Assembly: GCA_035541755.1 (NCBI GenBank)
Contig: DATKMQ010000069.1
Span: 1-42,684 of the forward strand
Direction: 5' to 3'
Source: Syntrophorhabdaceae bacterium
GTDB taxonomy: Bacteria; Desulfobacterota; Syntrophorhabdia; Syntrophorhabdales; Syntrophorhabdaceae
DNA length: 42,684 bases
The first letter of the stretch is position 1. Each line of letters opens with the position of its first letter. Positions 35,618 to 42,684 of this stretch are shown piece after piece. Under the pieces are notes generated by a model. The model was not told the origin of the DNA. It did no database searches and saw nothing but the letters and a program-made list of their open reading frames with translations. Position numbers and translations under genes: made by a program.

Positions 35618-36838
35618 ATGACGGCACAAAAAGGCGCTTTAGAAGGCATAAGGGTATGTGATTTCAGCTGGGTGGGCGCAGGCCCGCTCGCCACCAAGTA
35701 TCTTGCGGATTTCGGTGCACAGGTCATCAAAATAGAGTCTACAAAGCACCCCGACATAGGACGCTTGAGCGCGCCCTTCAAGGACAATATCATCCACCCG
35801 GACCGGAGTGCTTTCTTCCTTCATTCAAATACAAGTAAGATGAGCATCACCCTGAATATCAGACATCCGAAAGGCGTAGAGATTGCAAAGAAGATCGTGA
35901 AGATCTCCGACATCGTTATGGAGAACTTTACCCCGGGCGTTATAGAGAAGCTGGGGCTCGGTTACGAGGAATTGAAAAAGATAAAACCCGATATTATCAT
36001 GGCGAGCTCAAGTATCTACGGGCAGACAGGCCCTAAGAACCGTTTCAGCGGCTTCGGAAACTCGGGCGCTTCCATCTCCGGCCACTACATGCTTACGGGT
36101 TGGCCTGACAGGGACCCCGTGACCCCGGGCATAGCATACGCCGACGTGGTCCAGCCCCTTTTCACCGCCGCCGCGCTGATGGCCGCCATCGATTTCAGGG
36201 AGAGGACCGGAAAAGGACAGTACATCGATACGACCCAGGTTGAAACCATGGTCCAGTTCATATCGCCCGCCATACTCGACTACTTCGCCAACGGCACCAT
36301 TGAAACGCGACAGGGCAACCGTTCGAGCTACGCGTCCCCCCACGCTGTTTTTCCCTGCAAGGGCGATGACCGGTGGTGCGCCCTCGCTGTTTTTAACGAA
36401 ACAGAGTGGATGGGACTTGTGAGGCTCATGGGCAATCCATCATGGACAAAGGATGCAAAGTTCTCCACGTTTACCTCGAGAAAACAAAACGAAGATGCGC
36501 TTGAAACGCTCATCGGCCAATGGACCATACAGTATGACCGCGAGGAACTGGTAGACATGCTGCAAAAGGTTGGTGTGCCCTCGGGGCCCGTACAGGATGC
36601 GTCTGACCTCGTGGACCGAGATCCTCAACTCCGCGCGAGAGAGAGTTTCGTAAAACTCACGCATCCGGTCATCGGGGAGTGTAACCACCCGGTCCCACCG
36701 GTCAAGCTATCGAAAAGCCCTGCCCAGGTCAAAACATCACCCTGTCTGGGTCAGCACAACGAATACGTGTATCTCGACCTCCTCGGCATACCCGATGAGG
36801 AATTTGTGGAACTGCTCAATGACGGAGTTCTGGAGTAG
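35618..36838 (+). CDS. Family III CoA-transferase, BbsF-like catalytic partner (pair 1)
   Basis: 406-residue CaiB/BaiF-fold protein. Asp176 in GIAYADVVQP aligns with the catalytic Asp of formyl-CoA transferase. GQTGPK and the glycine-rich FSGFGNSGASISGHY loop (about 143-157), then RTGKGQYIDTTQVE, complete the active-site pattern. With the gene before it (22 bases) it likely forms a two-chain CoA-transferase like benzylsuccinate CoA-transferase BbsEF. It is closely paralogous to the protein of 40722-41939. Substrate not evident. Confidence 0.92.
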   Translation: MTAQKGALEGIRVCDFSWVGAGPLATKYLADFGAQVIKIESTKHPDIGRLSAPFKDNIIHPDRSAFFLHSNTSKMSITLNIRHPKGVEIAKKIVKISDIVMENFTPGVIEKLGLGYEELKKIKPDIIMASSSIYGQTGPKNRFSGFGNSGASISGHYMLTGWPDRDPVTPGIAYADVVQPLFTAAALMAAIDFRERTGKGQYIDTTQVETMVQFISPAILDYFANGTIETRQGNRSSYASPHAVFPCKGDDRWCALAVFNETEWMGLVRLMGNPSWTKDAKFSTFTSRKQNEDALETLIGQWTIQYDREELVDMLQKVGVPSGPVQDASDLVDRDPQLRARESFVKLTHPVIGECNHPVPPVKLSKSPAQVKTSPCLGQHNEYVYLDLLGIPDEEFVELLNDGVLE

Positions 36839-36961
36839 ACCGAAGAAACAGGGCGGGCCGAACCGCGCACCACCGCTCAAACGAGGGTCTCTATCATACG
36901 GAAAGATACGTGGTTGAGAACATGTGTAAACGAGAGAGCGTCTTGAGCACGAGGAGGAAAC

Positions 36962-38119
36962 ATGGGTCCGCTTGAGAAGATGAAAGATCAGTACACACAA
37001 CGTGACAGCGCAGCAAGGGCATGGAAGAAACAAGGGGGCAAGGTAGTAGGCTACCTCTCCGATGATGCGCCTGATGAGATGATCCTCGCAGCGGGCCTCT
37101 TTCCCTTTCGCATGAGCGGAAATCCGGCCGAGGGCACCGAAGAAGTGGACAAATATTCGGAATCCTTTTATGATCCTTCGGTACGGTCCATTCTGAACAT
37201 GCTGCTCACGGGCAAATATGACTTTCTCGATTTTATCATCATCCCCCATCACAGCGATGCGGTCCTTAAGCTGTACCATCAGCTGTGGTGGATACATCAA
37301 GTGAATCCCGCAGTGAACTTTCCTCCTGTTCATGTATTTGACATACTCCACACGCCGTTTCTCACAACGGCCCTCTATGTACGGGAGAGCCTGCTCAATC
37401 TTAAGAGTAAGCTTCAGGAATGGTCAGGCAGAAAGATCGACATTAAGGCACTGTCGCGGGCGATAGCAGTGGGAAATGAAAATAAGGCCCTTCTCAAAAA
37501 GGTGGCTGAGTTGCGTGTCGCCGAACAACCACGCGTATCAGGGGTCGAAGCCCTCCAGATGATCGGATCTGCGGGCTTCATGCTCAAAGAAGAGCACAAC
37601 AAACTTCTCAAAGAGTTCCTCGATGGCGCCTCCACACTCCCTGAAAAGGATGGCGTAAGAATATTCATGGAAGGCAGCGATCTCGATAATCCCGAGATCT
37701 ATAAGCTTGTCGAGTCCTCAGGGGCAGTGATCGTTGCTGAAGACAGCAACTGGGGGAACAGGTATTTCGAGGACCCGGTGGACGAAACGGCTGACCCTAT
37801 GGAGGCGCTCGCCGACAGATACCATGCACGATCGTCCCGACCGAGAACCCAATCGTCGGCGCAAAAGGTCGCCTACACAGTGCGAAGGGCGCTTGAAGCA
37901 AAGGCGCAGGGGGCTATTTTCTATCTCCTGGAATGGGATCCCGCGCCCGCCTGGGATGAGCCCGATCAGATAAAGGCTTTGAAGGCAGAAGGCATTGCCT
38001 CGCTCTCATTCGGTCCGCAAAAATATCTGTTGTCCGACTCGGATCAAAAAAACATCAAGGCCGGCATACAAGGATTCATTGAGACGCTAAGAGAGGGACG
38101 CAAGGAGGGCCTGAAATGA
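36962..38119 (+). CDS. Cysteine-free BcrC/HgdB-like subunit
   Basis: 385-residue protein of the 2-hydroxyacyl-CoA dehydratase/benzoyl-CoA reductase family, of BcrC/HgdB size. Family motifs remain: DDAPDEMILAAGLFPFRM, DFIIIPHHSDAVLK, VAEDSNWGNRYFED. But it has no cysteine anywhere. The three positions where HgdB/BcrC carry Fe/S-ligating cysteines appear as Asp71 (YDPSVRS), Ser98 (HHSD) and Trp325 (LEWDP). It therefore cannot hold a cluster by cysteine, unlike characterised members. It overlaps the next gene by four bases (ATGA), so the two form a complex. GAGGAGG before the ATG. Confidence 0.85.
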   Translation: MGPLEKMKDQYTQRDSAARAWKKQGGKVVGYLSDDAPDEMILAAGLFPFRMSGNPAEGTEEVDKYSESFYDPSVRSILNMLLTGKYDFLDFIIIPHHSDAVLKLYHQLWWIHQVNPAVNFPPVHVFDILHTPFLTTALYVRESLLNLKSKLQEWSGRKIDIKALSRAIAVGNENKALLKKVAELRVAEQPRVSGVEALQMIGSAGFMLKEEHNKLLKEFLDGASTLPEKDGVRIFMEGSDLDNPEIYKLVESSGAVIVAEDSNWGNRYFEDPVDETADPMEALADRYHARSSRPRTQSSAQKVAYTVRRALEAKAQGAIFYLLEWDPAPAWDEPDQIKALKAEGIASLSFGPQKYLLSDSDQKNIKAGIQGFIETLREGRKEGLK

Positions 38120-39417
38120 GCGAACCGAAGAATATAAACGAAGGGCATAGAGCCGGGGCTTACGGAAGTGTAAAACAACTCAAGGTTGCCGCCATCTCTG
38201 CCAAATACCAGAAGGACTGGTTCAAATCCATCCAGGAGAGACTGGCTAAAGGAGAGCCTTTCTGTCTCGCCAACGCCGATGCACCCCATGAGATATTCCT
38301 GGCCATGGACGACATACCCGTGGTCATGACCCAGTGGTGGTCCGCGATTATCGCCGCCAAGCAGATGGCGGGCTACTATTTCGACGAAATGAATGCCAAG
38401 GGATATCCTCGGAACCTCTGTCGCTACTGTGCATTACCCCTTGCCTGCGCCATGGACCACAATCCGGAGCGCGCACCTTGGGGAGGTCTCCCTAACCCCA
38501 GCATACTACTGGCCCAGCTATCCTGTGACATACAAACAAAGATTTTTGAGCGGCTGGCCGGCGAGTATAATTGCAAATTCTTCCCCATGGAGTATCCGGC
38601 GCCTGCCCCGTCGTATCCCCGCTGGTGGGAAACACTGGAAACGAGATGGGAAGAAATAGTCGGCACCCGGGCGCTCGATCTTCGCGTGGAAGAGTTAAAG
38701 GCCCTCATACGGTATCTGGAGGTCACAACAGGCAGGGTATTCAACTACAAGAACTTCGTGGAAATCATGGAATTAGAGAACCAGCAGGAAGAATACTTTA
38801 AGAAAATCCGTAACCTCCTCTCCGTAACCCGCCCCTCCCCGGTGGGTTTGCCCGATCAGCTCGCTGCTACCATGAACCTTCAGTGGCACCGGGGCACGAA
38901 ATGGGGCGTAGAGCACGCAAAGCTCTTCTATGAAGAGGTGAAAGAAAAAGTTGACAAAGGTGAAGCGGTCTGCAAGGACGAGAAAGTCAGACTCATGTGG
39001 ATCGGGCGCGGGCTCTGGCATAATACGGCTTTCTACCGGTACTTTGAAGAAAAGTATGGCGCGGTCTTCACCAACTCCATGTATCTCTCCATCGCCGCTG
39101 ACGGCTACATACGTGACTACCGTACAGATCCGATGAGAGCCCTTGCAAGCCGCCATCTGTATATGGGATACTGGCTGCGCGATCCTCAGTGGCAATTAAA
39201 CGAGGCCAAACGATACGGGGTGAACGGCGCTGTAATGATCGTTGCCAGCAATTGCATCGATTCCGTGGGCAACATGTTTATCAAGATGGTCCTCGAACAG
39301 GGAGGCATTCCGGTGTTACCCATCTACGCCGACGTTGTCGATGCGAGAGAGTGGGATGACGAGGGTATCAAGGCTCAAGTCTCTCAGTTCATCGAGCAAA
39401 GATGCATGGCCAGATAG
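38116..39417 (+). CDS. BcrB/HgdA-like subunit with Fe/S cysteines
   Basis: 433 residues, the size of BcrB/HgdA. Candidate cluster ligands are Cys102/Cys105 (in LCRYCALPLAC), Cys137 (QLSCDIQ) and Cys380 (ASNCIDSV), spaced like those in the dehydratase family. It keeps DAPHEIFLAMDDIPV and the substrate-loop region GRGLWHNTAFYRYF. It pairs with the cysteine-free BcrC-like chain by overlapping frames. Characterised family members dehydrate 2-hydroxyacyl-CoA or reduce aromatic rings after ATP-driven electron transfer; the ASKHA activator is absent from the window. Reaction therefore unknown. Confidence 0.87.
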   Translation: MSEPKNINEGHRAGAYGSVKQLKVAAISAKYQKDWFKSIQERLAKGEPFCLANADAPHEIFLAMDDIPVVMTQWWSAIIAAKQMAGYYFDEMNAKGYPRNLCRYCALPLACAMDHNPERAPWGGLPNPSILLAQLSCDIQTKIFERLAGEYNCKFFPMEYPAPAPSYPRWWETLETRWEEIVGTRALDLRVEELKALIRYLEVTTGRVFNYKNFVEIMELENQQEEYFKKIRNLLSVTRPSPVGLPDQLAATMNLQWHRGTKWGVEHAKLFYEEVKEKVDKGEAVCKDEKVRLMWIGRGLWHNTAFYRYFEEKYGAVFTNSMYLSIAADGYIRDYRTDPMRALASRHLYMGYWLRDPQWQLNEAKRYGVNGAVMIVASNCIDSVGNMFIKMVLEQGGIPVLPIYADVVDAREWDDEGIKAQVSQFIEQRCMAR

Positions 39418-39479
39418 GACCGTGGGTTAAAAACATTGCGTCACGTGCCACATCAAATCAAGGAAAGTGAGGTAACAGT

Positions 39480-40703
39480 ATGCTCAGTAAGTACAGAGTA
39501 TTAGATCTCACCGATGAAAAAGGTTTCCTGTGCGGCAAGATAATGGGCGATCTGGGCGCTGATGTGATCAAGATCGAAAAACCCGGAGGGGACAATTCCC
39601 GGCGGATCGGCCCCTTTTTTCATAATACGGTTGATCCCGAGCGGGGCCTTAACTGGTTTGCCCTCAATGCGAGCAAGCGGGGCATCACGCTTAATCTTGA
39701 AGACGCCAGGGGGAAAGAGATATTCATGAAGCTTGCCGACACCGCGGATGTAGTCATCGAGTCCTTCAGTGCCGGCTATCTCGATGAACTGGGCGTAGGT
39801 TATGAAGCTCTGCACGCGCGTAATCCCAAAGTGATCATGACATCGATTACCCCCTTCGGACAATCAGGTCCCTACAAAAACCGCAAGGCCTCTGATATTA
39901 CCCTTCTCGCCATGAGCGGGTTCTTAAGCATCAACGGAGACAGCGACAGGCCACCGCTTCGGATGTGTCTTGATCAGTCCTATTATCTGGCAAGCGCACA
40001 CGCCGCGGCGGGCACGCTTCTCGCCATTCACTGCCGATATGCATCCGGCAAAGGACAGCACGTTGACGCCTCCATCTATGAAATAGCAGTACGCGCCAAC
40101 TACCGGGAGCCCTTCCGATGGGAGTGGGAAAAAGCAAAAACGCCTCGCATGGGTAACCGTTTCGCCAGAGGCGGAAAGGGCTTCAAACAGCTCTGGCCAT
40201 CCAAGGACGGCTACGTCACGTGGCTCATCATGATGGAGAACCCGAAGCCCGTCCGTGGCTGGGTGGAATGGATGAAGGAGGAGGGCACGGCGGGTAGGTG
40301 GGCCGATATAAACTGGGACGGACTCACCTCATTCGTTGGTTGGAGCGATGAGGACGTACAGGCGATCCAGGATTCCATAGCCGCGTTTATCGCGACTCAC
40401 ACGACGAGCGAGCTCGCAGCCGGCTCCATGAAGCGAGGCCTTTTGCTTTCACCGGTAAACTCCGTGGATCTGGTGGCACAGGACGAACAGCTCACTGCGC
40501 GAGGGTTCTGGAAACAAGTGGCCCATCCTGAGCTGAAGACTTCTTTCGCGTACCCGCGATTTACCTACCTCACGAGTGAAGATGCCAACGAGGTCCGTTT
40601 TCGGGCACCCCTGATCGGGGAACATAATGCCGAGATTTACGGTAAGGAACTGGGTCTTTCCGAACAAGACATGGCATCGCTCACGAAACAAGGGGTCCTT
40701 TAA
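39480..40703 (+). CDS. Family III CoA-transferase, BbsE-like non-catalytic partner (pair 2)
   Basis: 407-residue paralogue of the protein at 34369-35595, clearly similar throughout (VLDLTDEKG, CGKIMGDLGADVIKIEKPGGD, TSITPFGQSGPYKNRKASD). The catalytic position is again Tyr168 (RMCLDQSYYL). It is followed 18 bases later by its Asp-bearing partner, repeating the gene order of pair 1. GTGAGGTAAC lies before the ATG. The second pair may serve another acid or the reverse step of the same pathway. Confidence 0.9.
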   Translation: MLSKYRVLDLTDEKGFLCGKIMGDLGADVIKIEKPGGDNSRRIGPFFHNTVDPERGLNWFALNASKRGITLNLEDARGKEIFMKLADTADVVIESFSAGYLDELGVGYEALHARNPKVIMTSITPFGQSGPYKNRKASDITLLAMSGFLSINGDSDRPPLRMCLDQSYYLASAHAAAGTLLAIHCRYASGKGQHVDASIYEIAVRANYREPFRWEWEKAKTPRMGNRFARGGKGFKQLWPSKDGYVTWLIMMENPKPVRGWVEWMKEEGTAGRWADINWDGLTSFVGWSDEDVQAIQDSIAAFIATHTTSELAAGSMKRGLLLSPVNSVDLVAQDEQLTARGFWKQVAHPELKTSFAYPRFTYLTSEDANEVRFRAPLIGEHNAEIYGKELGLSEQDMASLTKQGVL

Positions 40704-40721
40704 TAACCAAGGAGGCGAAGA

Positions 40722-41939
40722 ATGATTAAAGAGGGCGCGCTCAAGGGAATCAATATACTCGACTTCAGCTGGGCAGGTGCGGGCCCCTTTGTGACCAAAT
40801 TTCTGGCCGATTTCGGCGCCCAGGTTTTCAAGGTCGAGTCGAAAAAACGTCCCGACGTAGGGCGTATGACGCCTCCTTTCAGAAATAACGTGCGCCACCC
40901 CGATGGGAGCGCCATATTCATCCACACCAACACGAGCAAGCTCAGCATCACGCTCAATATCCAGCACCCCAAGGGGATCGCTATCGCGAAGAAGCTCGTG
41001 GGCAAGGTCGATATCGTCATGGAAAATTTTACGCCAGGGGTCATGGCGAGGTTAGGGCTCACCTACGACGAACTCAAAAAAATCAAACCCGACATCATCA
41101 TGGCAAGCTCGAGTATCTATGGCCAGACCGGCCCCAAGACGAGTTTCAGCGGGTTCGGGAATTCAGGCAGCGCAATTTCCGGCCACTACATGCTCACGGG
41201 CTGGCCCGACAGAGAACCCGTGTCCCCCGGCATAGCCTATGCCGACGTGGTGCAGCCCCAGTTCACCATGGTTGCCTTACTAGCCGCCCTCGACTACCGA
41301 AGGAGGACCGGCAAGGGGCAATTGATCGACTGCACGCAAGTAGAGACTATGGTGCAGTTTATATCTCCTGCCATGCTCGACTATTTCGCCAACGGCGCCA
41401 TCGAAATGCGACAGGGCAACCGCTCGGCTTACGCATCTCCTCATGGAGTATTCCCTTGCAAGGGAGATGACCGATGGTGCGCCATCGCTGTCTTCGACGA
41501 ACCGGAGTGGCAGAGCTTATGCTCACTTATGGGTAACCCCGCCTGGTGCAGGGATGCCAAATTTGCAAACCTTGCCGCGCGCAAGGCGCACGAGGACGAG
41601 CTGGAATCGGCAATCGGCGCCTGGACCATCCAGTATGACCGGGACGAGCTCGCCCGCATGCTCGAGAAAGCGCGCGTCACCTCGGGGCCCGTGCAGGATG
41701 GGTCAGATCTTGTGGATAATGACCCCCATCTTAAGGCTCGCCAGAGTTTCGTTACGCTCACTCATCCGGTGGCAGGTGAATGCAACCATCCCACGCAACC
41801 GCTGAAACTCTCCGACTGTGCGCCTGACATGAGAACGTCCCCCTGCCTCGGCGAACACAATGAATACGTGTACAAAGAATTTCTGGGTCTCTCCGACGAG
41901 GATTACAATGCGGCCCTTGCCGAAGGGGTCTTTGAGTAA
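40722..41939 (+). CDS. Family III CoA-transferase, BbsF-like catalytic partner (pair 2)
   Basis: 405-residue paralogue of the protein at 35618-36838, very similar over its length. Asp175 in GIAYADVVQPQ is the predicted acyl-anhydride-forming aspartate. FSGFGNSGSAISGHY and RTGKGQLIDCTQVE follow. AAGGAGGCG precedes the ATG. With the chain before it, it should form the second heteromeric CoA-transferase of the locus. Presence of two near-identical pairs around the BcrCB-like genes points to duplication. Confidence 0.92.
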   Translation: MIKEGALKGINILDFSWAGAGPFVTKFLADFGAQVFKVESKKRPDVGRMTPPFRNNVRHPDGSAIFIHTNTSKLSITLNIQHPKGIAIAKKLVGKVDIVMENFTPGVMARLGLTYDELKKIKPDIIMASSSIYGQTGPKTSFSGFGNSGSAISGHYMLTGWPDREPVSPGIAYADVVQPQFTMVALLAALDYRRRTGKGQLIDCTQVETMVQFISPAMLDYFANGAIEMRQGNRSAYASPHGVFPCKGDDRWCAIAVFDEPEWQSLCSLMGNPAWCRDAKFANLAARKAHEDELESAIGAWTIQYDRDELARMLEKARVTSGPVQDGSDLVDNDPHLKARQSFVTLTHPVAGECNHPTQPLKLSDCAPDMRTSPCLGEHNEYVYKEFLGLSDEDYNAALAEGVFE

Positions 41940-42089
41940 CGTTCACGACGTCGGCCCGAGAATAGCTCGCGGCTGAAGAGCGAAGGAGTCCACGGTCATT
42001 AATAGAGCTCGTTCGTCTTCTGGCGAATGTGCGGATGAGCCCCTCGTATCGGCAAGAGCTAATCCCGTGCACTAAAAGAGGTTTTGATT

Positions 42090-42684
42090 ATGGATCTACC
42101 GTTGGAAAATGTGAAAGTTCTGGACATGTCAAGGATGCTTCCCGGACCATACTGTACCTGGATGCTCGCTGACATGGGCGCCGAGGTCATACGCATAGAG
42201 CAGCCCTCTGAAATTGCAAAGAGTGATAAGGCGCACAACGTGCAGTCTGCAGACGATAAAGTGCGGCGAGAGATGAGGGCGTATGATTTCTTCTCCCGCA
42301 ACAAGAAGAGCCTTCTTATAGACTTGAAGAAAGAAGGCTCCCGAGAAGTTATCTATAAGCTTGCCGAGAAGAGCGATATTTTTGTCGAGGACTATAGACC
42401 CGGGGCAATGGAACGCTTCGGATTTGATTATGAGCGCATAAAAAAGATCAACCCCGGTATCATCTACTGCTCGGTGTCGCTCTGCGGCCAGACCGGCCCT
42501 TATCGGCGACGGGCAGGCCATGATCCCGTGGCGCTTTCCTTGTCGGGGATTCTCGGCCAGATTCAGGATGAGAAGGGCGCGCCGGTCATACCGGACCCTG
42601 TCTTTGTGGGCGATGCCACGGCAGGTCTCAACGCGGTCATCGGCATCCTGCTGGCACTCCGCGTCAAGGAAAAGGAAGGTAGAG
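42090..42684 (+). CDS. Family III CoA-transferase, 3' end outside window
   Basis: The frame from ATG 42090 is open to the window end (198 codons) and is preceded by AAAAGAGG. It reads VLDMSRMLPGPYCTWMLADM then GAEVIRIEQP, CGQTGPYRRRAGHD and VFVGDATAGLNAVIG, where the Asp of GDATAGL is the catalytic one. It resembles acyl-CoA transferase/alpha-methylacyl-CoA racemase-type members (such as Amacr) more than the BbsEF pairs. It probably belongs to the same rightward operon, 150 bases after pair 2; its later half lies beyond the window. Confidence 0.88.
   Translation, partial: MDLPLENVKVLDMSRMLPGPYCTWMLADMGAEVIRIEQPSEIAKSDKAHNVQSADDKVRREMRAYDFFSRNKKSLLIDLKKEGSREVIYKLAEKSDIFVEDYRPGAMERFGFDYERIKKINPGIIYCSVSLCGQTGPYRRRAGHDPVALSLSGILGQIQDEKGAPVIPDPVFVGDATAGLNAVIGILLALRVKEKEGR

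Noticed and set aside
36962-39417. Calling the pair benzoyl-CoA reductase BcrCB
   Set aside because: The BcrC-like chain has no cysteine and no BcrA/BcrD-type ATPase is in the window, so the reaction cannot be assigned.

Overview
The window reads as chromosome of a strictly anaerobic Gram-negative bacterium. Evidence for this is KDO activation (kdsB), ImuC-type polymerase, a glycyl radical enzyme with its activase, polyferredoxins, a TRAP transporter and benzoyl-CoA-reductase/2-hydroxyacyl-CoA-dehydratase-like genes. The mixture resembles syntrophic aromatic- or fatty-acid-degrading Deltaproteobacteria such as the Syntrophorhabdus type, but that placement is inference from gene content. No rRNA, tRNA, CRISPR array or intact insertion sequence was seen.

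Bases 1-8400 hold mostly housekeeping and solitary metabolic genes: the C-terminal part of imuC/dnaE2, a sulfide:quinone-reductase-like flavoprotein, an MFS permease, two metallo-beta-lactamase-fold hydrolases, an alpha/beta hydrolase and a YjbQ protein. Bases 8600-9530 hold a small divergent unit: an orphan flagellar-rod-like gene and a 154-codon frame that contains two in-frame UGA codons. Each UGA replaces the second cysteine of a CxxC motif and each is followed by a bacterial SECIS-like hairpin. I read this as a previously unrecognised two-selenocysteine HExxH protein. Both divergent genes have sigma-28-like promoters placed so that the ATG would lie at or next to the transcription start.

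Bases 9600-22450 contain kdsB, an SLOG protein, a methyltransferase, a redox group (Tat-type molybdopterin oxidoreductase, DUF362 protein, NapH-NapG-like polyferredoxin), a secreted Cache protein, a cyclophilin, and the run htpX-rsmB-PASTA-rpe-DUF3786-Fe/S flavoprotein. rsmB appears to lack a normal start codon. Bases 22580-24600 encode a chemoreceptor with a Cache-like domain at its C-terminal, presumably cytoplasmic, end.

Bases 24900-42684 form a large anaerobic catabolic locus. Leftward run: glycyl-radical activase, TRAP small and large permease subunits (no binding protein nearby), a decayed DctQ-like fragment, a UroD-fold protein, a DHA2 MFS exporter and an unassigned glycyl radical enzyme. 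Three leftward promoter regions (activase, MFS, GRE) share a TGTATAC operator-like motif. Divergently, rightward: a BbsE/BbsF-like CoA-transferase pair, a BcrC/BcrB (HgdB/HgdA)-like pair, a second BbsE/BbsF-like pair, and a seventh CoA transferase-type gene cut by the window end. In both pairs one partner lacks the catalytic aspartate. The BcrC-like subunit has no cysteine at all, so it cannot ligate its own Fe/S cluster through cysteine. A plausible reading is import of a carboxylic acid, radical transformation by the GRE, CoA activation by the paired transferases and processing by the odd dehydratase/reductase-like pair. The substrate cannot be told from sequence.
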